The position numbers were made by a program, and so were the translations under genes. A stretch of DNA of 64,000 nucleotides. Origin: Flaccisagitta enflata (lineage: Eukaryota > Chaetognatha > Sagittoidea > Aphragmophora). Shown here one piece after another: positions 1 to 11,735 of this stretch. Position 1 is the first letter of the stretch. Each line of letters starts with the position of its first letter. The stretch covers positions 99,820,001-99,884,000 of the forward strand of contig OZ231126.1 of the NCBI GenBank assembly GCA_965153355.1. The letters are read 5' to 3'. The notes under the pieces were generated by a model, which saw only the letters and a program-made list of their open reading frames with translations, did not search any database and had not been told where the DNA came from.

Positions 1-420
1 CAATGACCCCGCATCAGACCATGACCATGTTCCCAGTGTTTTATGATGTATTGGGACTTAGAATAACATGGCGGCAAATTTTTTCTCATGCGGAGATTTG
101 TTTGATATGACATTTTAAGGGTTGATGATGAATTGGTGGTTGTAGTACAAAAGCTTATCTTTAGGGTCACCTTCTTTCAAAGATATCTTGGCTTCTAGAA
201 CAGCTAGTAAACTTTTTAAAAAAGGAAATTAATCTACATCAAAAAATCTAAGATGAGCGCAATCTGGCACTTGTGGCTCAATGTTTAGAAATGAGCGAAA
301 CAGTGAAAACATTCAATTTCAAAATGGGCAAAAATTGAAGATAAACATTTTTTTTCTTCATGGCATTGTAATTGTGGCTTAGTATCTAACTTGAATTGCT
401 TTCCCATAAATTCTGTTTAC
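1..420. other. Unassigned intergenic sequence
   Basis: AT-rich sequence with many stops in all frames. I see no gene, RNA, tandem array or member of the dispersed families found elsewhere in the window. Confidence 0.5.
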
Positions 421-424
421 AGTA

Positions 425-750
425 CCATATTTTCTCTAAAAAGCGCCCCGGGCGCTTTTGAAATTGAAATATGACTTGGCTTTTTAACCCTCCAATAAGC
501 GCCCCTTTTATATCATAGATGAATGGTCATTTAGTCTATCTTTTTCATGAAACGCTACCAAATGCTAAATTTGACTCAAAATGGAGATATTAATTGCATA
601 TATCTGTCTGAAAATCTTTGAAAATGCCTCATTGATTTGTATCATTTTATCATTTTACTCAATTTTTTTTGTCCAAGTGTCTTCTGAAAAGTGTGATAAT
701 AGAAAATAAAGAGAGGGGGGGCGCTTTTTGGAAGGGGGGCAATTATACGG
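425..750. mobile_element. TA-flanked MITE, GCGCCCC family, copy 1
   Basis: The left end reads TA-CCATATTTTCTCTAAAAAG followed by GCGCCCCGGGCGC. The right end is GGGGGGCGCTTTTTGG with a terminal CGG, followed by TA. The ends are imperfect inverted repeats and both abut a TA dinucleotide, as expected of Tc1/mariner-type target duplication. There is no coding content. A second family member lies at 15545-15870. Confidence 0.7.
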
Positions 751-759
751 TAAGTGTCA

Positions 760-1093
760 GGTGGAAGGTCAGACAAACACAACCTCAAACTAGCCCTCTC
801 AAGCCTTAGAAATTATGCTATGTGGAATGGTAGGATACTGGCCCAATAATGTTTCTATGTCTTTTTTTTTTCTGCCCCCCTCCCCATTAAAGACCCTAAA
901 CCAGTCCCACTGACCCCACATCAAGCTTCTAATACCCTACATCAGGCATCTCAGACCCCAAACCTGATTTGTCAAACTTAATATCAGGCCTTTTGGACCC
1001 CCAAACAAGCCTCAGATAAGCCCTCCTGCCCTCAAATCCGCTTGCTGTGCGTCATGCCTTCAAATCTGCCTTCCATGACAGAGCCACCTTAAT
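760..1093. repeat. Degenerate CCTCAAATCAGCCCTC-type array
   Basis: Loose repeats of about 20-25 bp (CAGACCCCAAATCAGGCC-like) lead into the adjacent foldback element. They match the internal array units of the GF family, so this is probably a decayed GF array lacking its left terminus. Confidence 0.5.
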
Positions 1094-1560
1094 GGGCAGC
1101 AGCACCAAAGGCCTGATATCCTGTAGGACACAGGGGTGTATTTCCAGACATCCATCCGTCCATCTGTTGGTTTCTCTGTCTATCTGTTTGTCCATCCCTC
1201 CCCCCATTGGTCCTTGAGCTTTAAATCAGCCCTCTCAAGCCAGATTTTGGCCCTCTGAGCCCTCAATTAAGCCCTCAATACTTCAAATCAACTCTTTAGA
1301 TCTAGAATTGGCCCTCCAGAGCTCAAATCAGCCCTCCAGACCTCAAATAAGCCCTTCAAGTCTCAAACCTGCCCATTGGGCTTAAAGCCGGCCCCCTAGA
1401 CCTTGTATCTGTTCTTCAAGGCCTAAAATCTGCCCTTCAAACTTCAAATCAGCCTTCAATAACATCAATCGCTCTTCTCAGGCCTGATATATTCCCCTCG
1501 GGACATCTGGAAATTCACCCTTGTGTCCTACAGGACATTGGCCCTTTACAATCACTGCCC
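1094..1560. mobile_element. GF foldback element, copy 1
   Basis: The left inverted end begins GGGCAGCAGCACCAAAGGCC and contains CCTGTAGGACACAGGGG. The right end ends CCTACAGGACATTGGCCC then CACTGCCC, its reverse complement with a few changes. Between them are a short CCAT/CTGT tetranucleotide stretch and an array of CCTCAAATCAGCCCTCCAGA-like units (about 1240-1480). There is no protein. Just outside on the right (to 1620) is the subterminal motif GGGCATTGGGTATCGGCGAC seen beside other copies. Confidence 0.75.
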
Positions 1561-1639
1561 CCTTGATAACTCCAAGTAGGGCATTGGGTATCGGCGACTG
1601 TTTGCAATCCTTGGTTGTCTAGTTTTGGTTTTCGAAGAC

Positions 1640-1889
1640 TTATGTTTAAAGCTCAGAGGCTACATGAAATTAACCTTGTGAGGGCCAAACCAGTTGCCTA
1701 AGGGTAGTTTGTGGTCAGCTATTTCCTCTTCCCTGCTATGCATGATTGTGAGCATGAGTTTGTGGAAACAGGGCAGTGGCCCCATAGGGAGTGAAAAACA
1801 CTTTTTTAGGCGGTGGCCTCAAAGGGTGAATTTCCTTATGTCCCTACATCCCTCCACCAACACTTCTGAACTCTCAAAATCCCATGAAA
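1640..1889. other. Unassigned sequence between repeats
   Basis: No gene or clear repeat. The short frames here lack any recognisable domain. Confidence 0.4.
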
Positions 1890-2990
1890 TAATGACAATA
1901 TGCAAACTTTCCTTTCAATAACATGGAAAATATACAAAAGAATTGAAAAATGCCAATTTCCTTTTGAATAACATGGGAAATTAATAAAAAATAAAAAAGT
2001 TGTAGAATTCTAATTGGACAACATAGAAAATTGATAAAAAACATAAGAAGAATGTGAAATTCCCATTGAATCACACAAAAAAATTGATGAGAAATTAAAA
2101 AAAATGTAAAAACTCCCATTGAATATCATAGAAAATTGCCCCAAAGGCTTCAAATATCCCATCTCAGGATATATGGAAACTCACCCCAGTGTCCTCCTAC
2201 AAGACATTGGCCCTGCTCTCACTCTACTTCCTCAGCTGATCACTCCAAGCAGTGCACTGGGTACCGCTGACCATGTGCAATCCTTGAATAACTTGGATCC
2301 TTGGATGACATGCCTATAAAAGTTTATGAGGCCCTGGAAAGCTGATCTATAGCATATGATAGTGTAAAGGCTCCTTTAAGGCTGTTTCAATGACTGATTT
2401 GATATCTAACTCCTTGGATTTGAGACGTGAGAGGGCTGACTGAATACTGAGGGGGCTGATCTTATGCGTGAGAATGCTGATTTGAGGCTCTGAGAGGGCA
2501 GTTTTAAGGCCTGAGGGGCCTTAGAGAGCTGATTTTTAGCCCAAAGTCTGAGAGATCTAGGCCGATTGATTTTGAGTTCAAAAGGGCCAAGCTTAGGTCT
2601 GAGAAAGTTTTTTGAGGAAAATATAGCTAAGTTAAGGCCTAAGGGGACTTTCATTCTTCCAGCATAGTTCAATTGATAAAACACTGATATTGGCCAATTG
2701 AAGCCACGAACAAGTCATGCAAGGATTAAACATAGTCGGCGGTACCCAATGCTATGAATGATCAGAGAAGAGGTACAATGAGAACAGGGCAGCAGCCTCA
2801 AAGAGCAAATATCTTGTAGATCAGAGGGGTGAATGTCCAGACATCCTTAAAAGGCAAATCTGACACAGTTTTCTGATAGGAATTTATTTGTTTTCTAAAA
2901 TTTCTCATCAAATTTCCATATTATGCAATGGTAATACACATTTAGTTCATTTTTCATCAGTTTTCCATGTTATTCAATAGAAATTTTGCA
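1890..2990. repeat. Large inverted repeat of GF ends and a 60-bp array
   Basis: On the left, about four degenerate units of roughly 60 bp (ATTGAATAACATGGAAAATT) occupy 1890-2135, followed by a GF terminus in reverse orientation (2145-2310). On the right, a GF terminus in forward orientation (2695-2860) is followed by the same 60-bp motif on the opposite strand (2895-2985). Between them is a GCTGATTTGAGG-type array. The whole is therefore a foldback of about 1.1 kb centred near 2500. Copies are strongly diverged. Confidence 0.6.
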
Positions 2991-3180
2991 TTGGTCAGAG
3001 CTAAAAAAGCCTCAGGCCTTGAAGGGGGTATAGATGGATGGTTGGACAGAAAATTGGAAAGACAGATGGATGGATGTCTAATATTCAATCTTCCCTACGT
3101 CCTACAAGCTTTTGACACTTTCCCAAAAAAATCTATTTGATACCTGGTTGATTTCAGGCTGATATGGCTTGAGAAAGCTG
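2991..3180. repeat. Decayed GF terminus
   Basis: Contains GATGGATGG tetranucleotides and CCCTACGTCCTACAAGC, a diverged reverse GF end that could pair with the forward end at 2790-2860. Confidence 0.4.
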
Positions 3181-3239
3181 ATATCAATTTGTTAGTCTGA
3201 ATTCCGGTTTATCTTCTGCGTGTTTCTTATTTTTTGTTG

Positions 3240-3294
3240 CCCTTTTTTAGTCTTTCTCTTTCTTTTTCTTCCTTTCTATCTTTCTTTCTTTCCT

Positions 3295-3326
<32 letters not shown>

Positions 3327-3346
3327 ATTTTCTTTTTCTTTCTTTT

Positions 3347-3410
<64 letters not shown>

Positions 3411-3560
3411 TCCTTCTTCCTTTCTTTCTTTCTTTCTATCTTTCTATCTTTCTTTCTTTCTTCTCCATCTTTTCTTTCTCTCTTCCTTTTTCTTTTTTTT
3501 TTCTTCCCTTCATTTCTTCCTAACTTTCTCTCTTTCTCTCTTGCTGCCTTTCTCTCTCTC
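3240..3560. repeat. (CTTT)n microsatellite
   Basis: About 320 bp of CTTT repeats with scattered interruptions. It produces long Phe/Leu/Ser or Lys/Glu/Arg frames that are not genes. Confidence 0.95.
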
Positions 3561-3838
3561 TTGCTCAAACTCTCCCCTACTCTTTTCCATTCTTTCATTG
3601 ATTCTCTCCATCTATTAGCTCCACGACTTCTTATCATTGGCAGTGAAAAACACTAAGCGTGAAATAGGTTATTCATCTTGAGATTTGAACGTCAAGATAC
3701 GGATTAACTTCATACACAGATTCAGAAAGAAAAGAGAGAGAGAAAAAAGACAAGAGATTGTCGTTTCTCTCCAATCAGTTTGCGTGTCTGTCTCTCCCTC
3801 GCTCCGTTAGCTTTGAATCTTTCTTGTGATTATGATGC

Positions 3839-4127
3839 TTTTTAGTTGCAGACACGCAACTCTATAAGACTTTGTCCGTCCGTCCGTCCGTCCGTCCGTC
3901 CGTCCGTCTGTCCGTCCGTCCGTCCGTCCGTCCGTCCGTCCGTCCGTCCGTCTGTCCGTCCGTCCGTCCGTCCGTCCGTCCGTAACCACAAGTTAAAAAA
4001 TGGAAAAACAAGCGTTTTAGATGTTTTTTTGGGTTTGTGTGTTGGTGAGGGGCATGGGTTGTGGATGGGGGTTGGATGCCCCTGCTCATCCGTCCGCAAC
4101 GATATTGTGACCCCGCGTCACTTGTTT
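3839..4127 (+). mobile_element. HM element, copy 1 (GTTGC subfamily)
   Basis: It starts with an imperfect hairpin (AGTTGC-6nt-GCAACT, 3844-3861), then CTATAAGACTTTGTC, a (CCGT)n tract to 3983, a unique middle (AAAAACAAGCGTTTTAGATG) and a tail containing GTCCGCAACGATATTGTGAC (from 4092) ending CACTTGTTT. The tail GTCCGCAAC is the inverted partner of the 5' arm. No coding content. Confidence 0.85.
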
Positions 4128-4179
4128 ATTCATTAGTTTCTTGTGCTTTTGTTTGTTTGTCTCTTTTTATTTTCATTAT

Positions 4180-4239
4180 CATCTCCTTATTCTTCTTCTT
4201 CCTCTTTCTTTTTTTTCTTTTTTTTCCTCTTCTTCCTCT

Positions 4240-4275
<36 letters not shown>

Positions 4276-4440
4276 CCTTGTTCTTCTTCTTCTTGTTCTT
4301 CTTCTCCTTCTTCCTCTTCTTTTTCTTCTTCTTCTTCTTCTTCTTCTTCTTCCTTTTCCTCACCCACTGTCTTTTGTTTCGTTTCCCTCATCCTCTCATC
4401 CTTTCGCTTTCTTTTTTCTTCTTCTTTCTTCTTCTTTCTC
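4180..4440. repeat. Polypyrimidine (CTT)n tract
   Basis: Interrupted CTT/CCT repeats on the plus strand. The open frames here (poly-Ser, poly-Phe, poly-Leu) are artefacts. Confidence 0.9.
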
Positions 4441-4504
4441 CCAATGCAGAGGATTTGCTTTTCGATTCATGAACTTCTCCATCATGAAATTGTCGTTAAA
4501 ACTT

Positions 4505-5430
<926 letters not shown>

Positions 5431-5439
5431 CTATGCGAA

Positions 5440-5670
5440 GCACGCAACTGGACATTACAGTGTCCAGTGTCCAGTCCGTCAATTCAATCCGTCCACCCAT
5501 CCGTCTGTCTGTCTATCCGTTCATCCGTCTATCCATCCATCCATCCATCCATCCATCCGTCTGTCCGTCCGTCTAGTGAATATCAACATCTCCAGGTTTC
5601 AAGCAATCCTTTTTTCCTGCCCATGCTCATGCCCAGAGGGCCTTAGCACAACCGCCCCCGCCGGCCCGCC
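5440..5670 (+). repeat. Decayed HM fragment with CCAT/CCGT tract
   Basis: GCGAAGCACGCAACT resembles an HM hairpin. It is followed by GTCCGTC and a CCAT/CTGT tetranucleotide run (5490-5575) and a CTGCCCATGCTCATGCCC tail-like stretch. Subfamily and ends are unclear. Confidence 0.45.
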
Positions 5671-5817
5671 CAGCTATTGATGACTGATTTTGCCCTGTAT
5701 AAGTGTGTTAGCTGGTTTGATTTAACAAATTCAGAGACGTAAAAACTCGAAGGAGGATGAAAACGAGAAACTTACAGAAAGACGCAACAAAGTAAAACAA
5801 AGTGACGGAGAGTGAAG

Positions 5818-6190
5818 AAACAAGGCCGGATATTCATTTTTTGACCTATCCCTAGCTCTATGAAAAATATCCCTAGCTCGATGAGAACCATCTAGCTCTG
5901 CAAGACCTATCCCTAGCCCTATCAGACCTATCCCCAGCTCAATCAGACCTATTTCAAGCTCTATCAGACTAATCCCCAGCTCTATCAGACCTATCTCTAG
6001 CTCAATCAGACCAATCTAAAGCTGAATATGATGATGAATACGATGACGATCATCTGGAATTATGTACGAGATCAATATTCATGTGATTTCAAACATTTTT
6101 CGCGATTTTTTACTCGAGCTTGACCGACCGACAGACCGACAGACAGAGGGACAGAACCTCTTATAGAGGTGCTATGGCGCACCTAAAAAG
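5818..6190 (-). mobile_element. HM element, copy 2 (AGGTGC subfamily)
   Basis: Reversed copy. The tail appears as AAACAAGGCCGGATA at the left. At the right the hairpin is AGGTGC (6167-6172) ... GCACCT (6179-6184), preceded by CTTATAG and a GACCGACAGACC microsatellite. The middle is a tandem array of about eight 20-bp units (CCTATCCCTAGCTCAATCAG). The hairpin sequence differs from that of other copies but keeps its base pairing. Confidence 0.8.
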
Positions 6191-7290
6191 GGAGAAAGAC
6201 AAAAACAAGCTCGAATGTTGAGTTTCTGGAAAAGACGTGAATCTAAAACCGCAAAAGAAATCTGTAAACACGATTGAAATCGAGACATGACGATAAACAG
6301 ACTGAGCAAAACGACTATCACAGAGCTTGAAAACAGAAACAAATTCGTGTCAAATCATCAAATGATGATAAACCGATGTAAAACTTATCACCTACAAATT
6401 CTCGATTTTGTATCTGTCGTCTTTATTTCCTACGTCTTGATTCTACGTCTAGGTATTGATCTATTATTCTATTCATTTTTTATAGTTTTCAAAAATGAGT
6501 TTTAAAGCGGATAAATAAAAAAGTTAACGGATTATAAATTAACTTTTAACAAAGGAAAATATATTCAAATGAGCAAATGAATTCGGTCAATATAAAAGTT
6601 AACGGATTATAAATTAACTTTTAACAAAGGAAAATATAATTAAATGAGCAAATGAATTCAGTCAATATGATGACAAAAAGGAATGAAAAGGGAAAGTCAA
6701 AGCGACAATTAACAACATGACGGAAAGATTGAAAGGATGATTGATGAAAACAAACAAACGATCATTTCCTATTAGAAAACAAAAGAGAAAGGGGCAGCGA
6801 GGAAAAGGAGACAAGGCTGAGAGACGTCCGTAGAGATGCGTTCTAAGATTTGCCCATTTCATTTTCTTATTGATAATTTTCTTTGTCCAACATGTGCACC
6901 AAATCTGTCGAGCTGTCCCAAGGCAGTATAGAGTAAATAGACATATCCAAATGCAAAAGCAGCCTATGGACAAAAAAAGCTGTTCCCAAGGAAATTAAGG
7001 CGAGTTTCCCCTTTTCCGTAAACATAAGGCGAAGACTTAAGTTTGGAGGACCAAATGACCAACCAAACCCAACCGACCAACTAATTGATCAACCATTCAT
7101 TCAATTTGCCAACCAATCGATAGACTAATTATCCAATTGACCAACCGACCACTAGATCGACCAATTGATCTATCTCCCGGCTATTCTTCTTACTGACCGA
7201 CCATCACATCGTTTTTTTTTACAGAGAGATGCACTGCCGCAAATGACAAGACAAAGGAACGATTATCGAAGGAAACGGGGAGAGAGACAG
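6191..7290. other. Unassigned sequence with a 75-bp tandem duplication
   Basis: At 6521-6669 a 75-bp segment (GTTAACGGATTATAAATTAA...) is present twice in tandem, nearly identical. From about 7060 to 7200 there is degenerate CCAACCGACCAA tetranucleotide sequence. No gene recognised. Confidence 0.5.
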
Positions 7291-7295
7291 GAAAA

Positions 7296-7520
7296 AGGCA
7301 TTTTGCAATGACTGAGATTGATGATTAAAGAGGGGATTGTTTTAAGACACGGACTTGGTTGCAGGGGATCTTCCTCATTAGACTCTCTCACTCGCGGAGT
7401 CGTGGTGCTCTCAATGCCCACTTTCTATGTCCACTCCATCTGTTAAGGACTGTCGCGCACATGGAGTGCACGCGAGCGGCTCGTGTGACCGAAGAATCAT
7501 TCTAAGCCTTGTGCGTGTGT
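7296..7520. repeat. Dispersed module (first copy)
   Basis: GGCATTTTGCAATGACTGAG through CCTCATTAGACTC and CTCTCAATGCCCAC... recurs at 18538-18622 continuing at 19226-19340, where it is split by a hAT-like insertion. The uninterrupted version here serves as the pre-insertion reference. Confidence 0.7.
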
Positions 7521-7590
7521 ACGTGGACGCGTAGGCCCCCAATCACCAGTTTCACTATCTATAATGGAGATTGGAGAATTACTATTTTGT

Positions 7591-7808
7591 TTCTTAGTCG
7601 CGTGCACGCGACTCTACAACCCGCTTTGTCCGTCGGTCGGTCGGTCGGTCGGTCGGTTGGTTGGTCGAAGAGTTGGTCACGTTATATTTTTTTTATGATT
7701 TTATTTCTTTGACCTCACTGCTCCTGCCCATATGGTCTAGTGACCTCAAATATGGCCCCTGACCATCCGCACGCGACTTTGGTAGCCGTGTATCCAGCCT
7801 TGTTTTTT
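7591..7808 (+). mobile_element. HM element, copy 3 (GTCGCGTGC subfamily)
   Basis: Perfect 18-bp palindrome AGTCGCGTGCACGCGACT at 7596-7613, then CTACAACCCGCTTTGTC, (GGTC)n, a body with ACTGCTCCTGCCC, and a tail with GCACGCGAC (7769-7777) and GTAGCCGTGTATCCAGCC. The tail arm is the inverted match of the palindrome's left arm. Confidence 0.9.
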
Positions 7809-8870
7809 CAAATGCAACATTTTATGACGGCATAACTCTTGAACCGATGAAGATGATCTAATTCTGAGAAAGGATCCTGAAATTGCGTATAGCATGTTCT
7901 TGCATTTATTTGTATTAAATCTTTTTAATAAGTGTCGAGTAGTTTACCTTTGATCTGCATTTAAAGGAAACGTATCAATTGGTACAAGTCACTTTTCTCA
8001 GGAGAATTCAATTTTGTTGTTTTCTTTCACAATTTTTTCCTCAAGCTAAGCCATGAATATCAAATGTCAGATATCTGGTGATATTTCTGTGGCGGATTGG
8101 TTCAGTAATTCTGAAAAATCATCAAAGAAATAAGATTTCCTTCTGGAATTGTAGGATGATAAAGTGATGTCGTGATACTTACAAATTTTCTTAAATTGCA
8201 GATTGAGACTTAACTACTTGACATCTATTGCTAAAATTTGGCACAATCAACTGCCTCTCTTGCGTACTCTTTCCGAACTTTTTCAGAATTTGGTTATCTA
8301 TTTTGGTCCTTGAGATATGCCGTCATGTAATGTGTCATTTGGAAGAAAAAAAACATGCTATACTTATCTAAACTCCAGCACCCTTCCCATCATGGCCCCC
8401 TTTATCTAATTTTCTGAAAATGTCAGTTTAAAAGCTTGCTTGTCTTTCAATTTTGTTCAATCAAAGCAGCATCTTTGAGAGTGTAAATATACAAAATGTT
8501 TTCACGTGCATGTGCGATACAATTAATTTTCCAAATCAACTCAATAGATCATGAATAATAGACATGTAAAAAGAAATCGAAGTTTGCAAAAATGTAACTT
8601 GAAGTATCAATTAAGCCAAAAAAAATTTCCGTGAAGAAATACTGACATGAGATCATCAAATTTTACCAAGCGCACATTAAATGATTTTGGACAGATGTTA
8701 ATACCATCTACTACAGAATAGGGTGAAGACAAATTGAAGTTATTTGATGCATGTAAAGGTATTTCTAACAATCTTGGAGGTATACATTCTTTTTTTTTTT
8801 TTTTGTTTCAATATAGATAGCTTTTATAATAGCCAATACAGAAAGTAAGGAAGGAATATTGGAGACGCAA
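7809..8870. other. Unassigned AT-rich sequence
   Basis: No gene or repeat recognised apart from a poly-T run near 8790. Confidence 0.45.
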
Positions 8871-8874
8871 GATA

Positions 8875-8985
8875 TTAAGTCGAGGACTCGCGTCTTTACA
8901 ACTGTATGTGGTTCTGTCGATCCGTCGATCCATCAGTCTGTCCGTGAAAAGGCCCCGCTCCATCCGCAACGATATTGTTTGATTT
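8875..8985 (+). mobile_element. HM fragment
   Basis: GTCGAGGACTCGCGTC, then TTTACAACTGTATGTGGTTC, GATCCGTC repeats and a tail ATCCGCAACGATATTGTTTG. Short, and the hairpin is degraded. Confidence 0.6.
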
Positions 8986-9475
8986 ATAACATTCGACATA
9001 AATGAAGAAAATGATTACAAAGAATTCATTGGACGTCATTGACGATGATAACATTAAAGACAACTAGTACTACAATTGCAGAGATGATTATCATTTGATT
9101 TCATTTAGCAATGTTAGATTAAAGAAAAACCCTGCCTATATGTAAATGTCCTCTGATCTTTTTCCATAGAAAGGGCTTTTCAGCGACCACTAAGTAGGGA
9201 TATCTCTTGCATGAAAGGCACCAAAGAGGTGTAAATGACAAAGCAGGGTACAGCTAAAATATTTTCATGAACATTTGTGAAACGAAATTAATGGGAATTG
9301 ATTGAACCTGCATTGCATAAGTCCAATGGAAAGATATATAGTGGAGTGGTAACGAGGAAGAAGGGATTTGTTTTAGGTAAAGAAAGATTAATCTCATTTT
9401 ATTTTTTACAAAGTTTAAAGAATCAGCTATTCCTAATTCTACTGCGCTCAAATTTCAGCACTTTTTTCTTTTTCT

Positions 9476-9860
9476 TTTTAGTCGCGTGCACGCGACTCAC
9501 AACCCGCTTTGTCCGCGGTCTGTCGGTCGGTCTGTCGGTTGGTCTGTCACACTTTACTTTTTTATCACTTTTATTTCTTTTAGTCATTTTTAGTCATTCT
9601 AAGTATTCTAAGGCATTCTAAGTCATTCTATGTCATTCTAAGCTATTTTAAGTCATTTTAAAGCACTTTAAGTCATTTTTGGTCTTTAGGTCATTTCATC
9701 ATTTTTGGTCATTTTAAGTCATTTTAAGTCATTCTAAGTCATCCTAAGTCATTCTAAGTCATTCTTAGTCATTCCCCGGCATTCTAAGTCTTTCTAAGTC
9801 ATTCTAAGTCAGTAAGTCTCTTGTTCTCGCACGCGACTTATAGGTGTTGGCCTTGTTTTT
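9476..9860 (+). mobile_element. HM element, copy 4, with AAGTCATTCT minisatellite
   Basis: Perfect AGTCGCGTGCACGCGACT palindrome at 9480-9497, CGCTTTGTC, GGTCTGTC repeats, then about 240 bp of degenerate 10-bp units (AAGTCATTCT). The tail is GCACGCGACTTATAGGTG, then TTGGCCTTGTTT. It lies 75 bp downstream of the stop of the channel gene, so it could fall in that gene's 3' UTR. Confidence 0.9.
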
Positions 9861-9934
9861 TTTAAGTCGCGCATCAGTGAGAATGATTGTCACTGAAGGA
9901 CGATTTTCGTGATTCAAAGGATGCCCTGTCTCAA

Positions 9935-11167
9935 TCACTGCTTAAAAGGAATCACTTTCGATGCCAATAATTTGATTCGTTGGCAGCAGTTGGCTACAAC
10001 AAAATCGAAATATTCGAATAAAGTGATGACAGAGGCCCCAACGAGAAGACCCAAAAAACCTCCGATTTGTGAAAGAACATCGACCAATGTCATAGCTGGA
10101 GATTGCCGAGTTGTTGTCAGCGATATGTCTGTATTCAACATCACCTTTGTATACTGGTGAGCCGTTTCTTCCTGGTGATAATCGAGGAAACGGATTTTTG
10201 GATCGTATTCGATCTGAAGGCCATTTGGTTTACATTTTGGATCCATGGTCGCTCTTCGGCGTTCTCGGTCTTTCATATTATACATTTCTGAGTAAGTGCA
10301 GTTGCAATCGATCTTTCTCATGTTGCTCCCTTTATACGCCTGCCACGCACATCCATGCTGAGAAATATTCAACCAGCCATTTGGACGATCGACATTCCTC
10401 AGCTGGTTGAACAGGTTTACATAATTTCTAAAACATGACGAATCCTCTTTCTTCGCTGACATCCTTTTTAAGTAAAATGTATCCAGGCAGTGTTTCTCAT
10501 TATAGACATCGAAATAGTGGGAATCAGAGGATGGATAGGTTGTCGAGAAATTGGACGCCGGACCAACGTAATACTCGAAGATGTTAATTCTTTTTATTTC
10601 GATGTAAACTTCGCTAAGCGTGCGGTTGAGTTTCAAAGCGTTTTCAAAAAGTAGATACGGCTCTTTTGGGTGAACAGAGTACAAAAGATTCAGAGATTTA
10701 TTCAGATTTTTCCAAAAAATGTGTACTCGCCAATCTTCCAGTGAAATTTTGCTGCACATGCTATACCCGTGGAAGGGCGATGTTTGCCACGAATAAATCA
10801 AAGTGGGTTGTAAAGGTGGAAGCTTCTTCCCTACTCCCCAATTGTAATACCAAATCTCGATTTCTTCATATTCCGTCAAATTCGTGTTGAGCTCATCACC
10901 CGCGGCGCAAAAAACGAATCGAGGGTAGATTGAAGGAAAGATTACGGGCCCGTAAAGCCCCTTCTTCGTTGGCCCCAACTTATGCGAATTGACCGTAATT
11001 TTGAGATTGGTCGGATCCATAAAGTTGGTCACGATGCTTATGATTGCCCAAACGGTGATTCCATAGGCACCCAAGCAAATGACCAACCAAAACACCCTGC
11101 GCCAGCCTTTATGATCAGAAATTTGTGATAGGCCATGGGCAGTCGTTGATTTCATAAATGCATCCAT
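9935..11167 (-). CDS. DEG/ENaC family cation channel subunit
   Basis: Predicted 410-residue subunit of the degenerin/epithelial sodium channel family (trimeric, amiloride-sensitive or acid/peptide-gated channels of the plasma membrane). Seen: the conserved cytoplasmic His-Gly motif at residues 11-12 (TTAHGLSQI); TM1 at about 25-48; an extracellular domain with at least eight Cys and five N-glycosylation sequons (N96, N181, N206, N267, N289); and a second membrane segment with QIGGFLGLLVGAS, where G-A-S at 377-379 fits the family selectivity filter, then FEYFDF and a short basic tail. The reading frame is open with no intron. I start at the ATG at 11165-11167. The frame stays open about 31 codons upstream without another ATG, so an upstream exon is possible. 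At 410 residues it is shorter than typical members (about 500-650), and the FPAVTICN motif after TM1 is replaced by FPSIYPRFVFC. Ligand and ion preference cannot be told. HM copies lie on both sides. Confidence 0.9.
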   Translation of the reverse strand: MDAFMKSTTAHGLSQISDHKGWRRVFWLVICLGAYGITVWAIISIVTNFMDPTNLKITVNSHKLGPTKKGLYGPVIFPSIYPRFVFCAAGDELNTNLTEYEEIEIWYYNWGVGKKLPPLQPTLIYSWQTSPFHGYSMCSKISLEDWRVHIFWKNLNKSLNLLYSVHPKEPYLLFENALKLNRTLSEVYIEIKRINIFEYYVGPASNFSTTYPSSDSHYFDVYNEKHCLDTFYLKRMSAKKEDSSCFRNYVNLFNQLRNVDRPNGWLNISQHGCAWQAYKGSNMRKIDCNCTYSEMYNMKDRERRRATMDPKCKPNGLQIEYDPKIRFLDYHQEETAHQYTKVMLNTDISLTTTRQSPAMTLVDVLSQIGGFLGLLVGASVITLFEYFDFVVANCCQRIKLLASKVIPFKQ

Positions 11168-11179
11168 CTTTGTCAATAT

Positions 11180-11544
11180 TCTAAATTTGGAAAAAAGTCG
11201 AAGAGACGAAGTCCTTCGGTCTTTTTGAGTCCTGGGCAGAGTTTGTGGATTTCCCTTTTCTCATGAAGCGTTTGAGAAAGTTGGTAAGTTTTGGGGGCTG
11301 AATGGTGCTAAATACATGAAATTAATAGCTAAGAAAGAGCTAAATCTCTCTTCACATGACGCTACAGAATTTCTGTGCGATCGATAATTTTGGAGCTATG
11401 ATTTTTTTAATCTTTTTTTATTTTTTTCTCATTTTTCTCATTTTTCCTCAAAAACCAGGAATCGAGTTAGTTGAAGTCTATTTGAACTTTGAAATGTCCC
11501 AGGTGATGACTGTGCATCCTGGCAGCACAGTCTCTCTCTCATTT
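11180..11544. other. Region upstream of the channel gene
   Basis: This would hold the promoter or 5' exons of the minus-strand channel gene. I see no TATA box or splice signal I would defend. A T-rich run lies at 11400-11450. Confidence 0.3.
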
Positions 11545-11735
11545 CAACTCCTGACTCTATGAGAGGCTTTGTCCGTCAGTCCATCCATCGGCCTGTTGGT
11601 CTGTCCATCCAAGTGGAAAAGTGGAAAAACAAGCTGTCTATATGCTTGTGTGTGGGGGTTGGGGGCTGGGGCGTGGATGGGGATTGAATGCCTCTGTCCA
11701 CCTGTCTGCAACGGTTGTAACCCTGTGGCCATATG
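11545..11735 (+). mobile_element. HM element, copy 5, decayed hairpin
   Basis: CTCTATGAGAGGCTTTGTC, degenerate CCATCGG/CTGTTGGT repeats, body with GTGGAAAAACAAGCTG, then TGTCTGCAACGGTTGTAACC. Same order as copy 1; the 5' arm has mutated away. Confidence 0.7.

Noticed and set aside
3842-4099. RTDGRTDG-repeat frame that could resemble an adhesive peptide
   Set aside because: Translation of the (CCGT)n tract inside an HM element.
7800-8870. Scattered TTTATT/TATA words as gene signals
   Set aside because: AT-rich background with no associated open frame.
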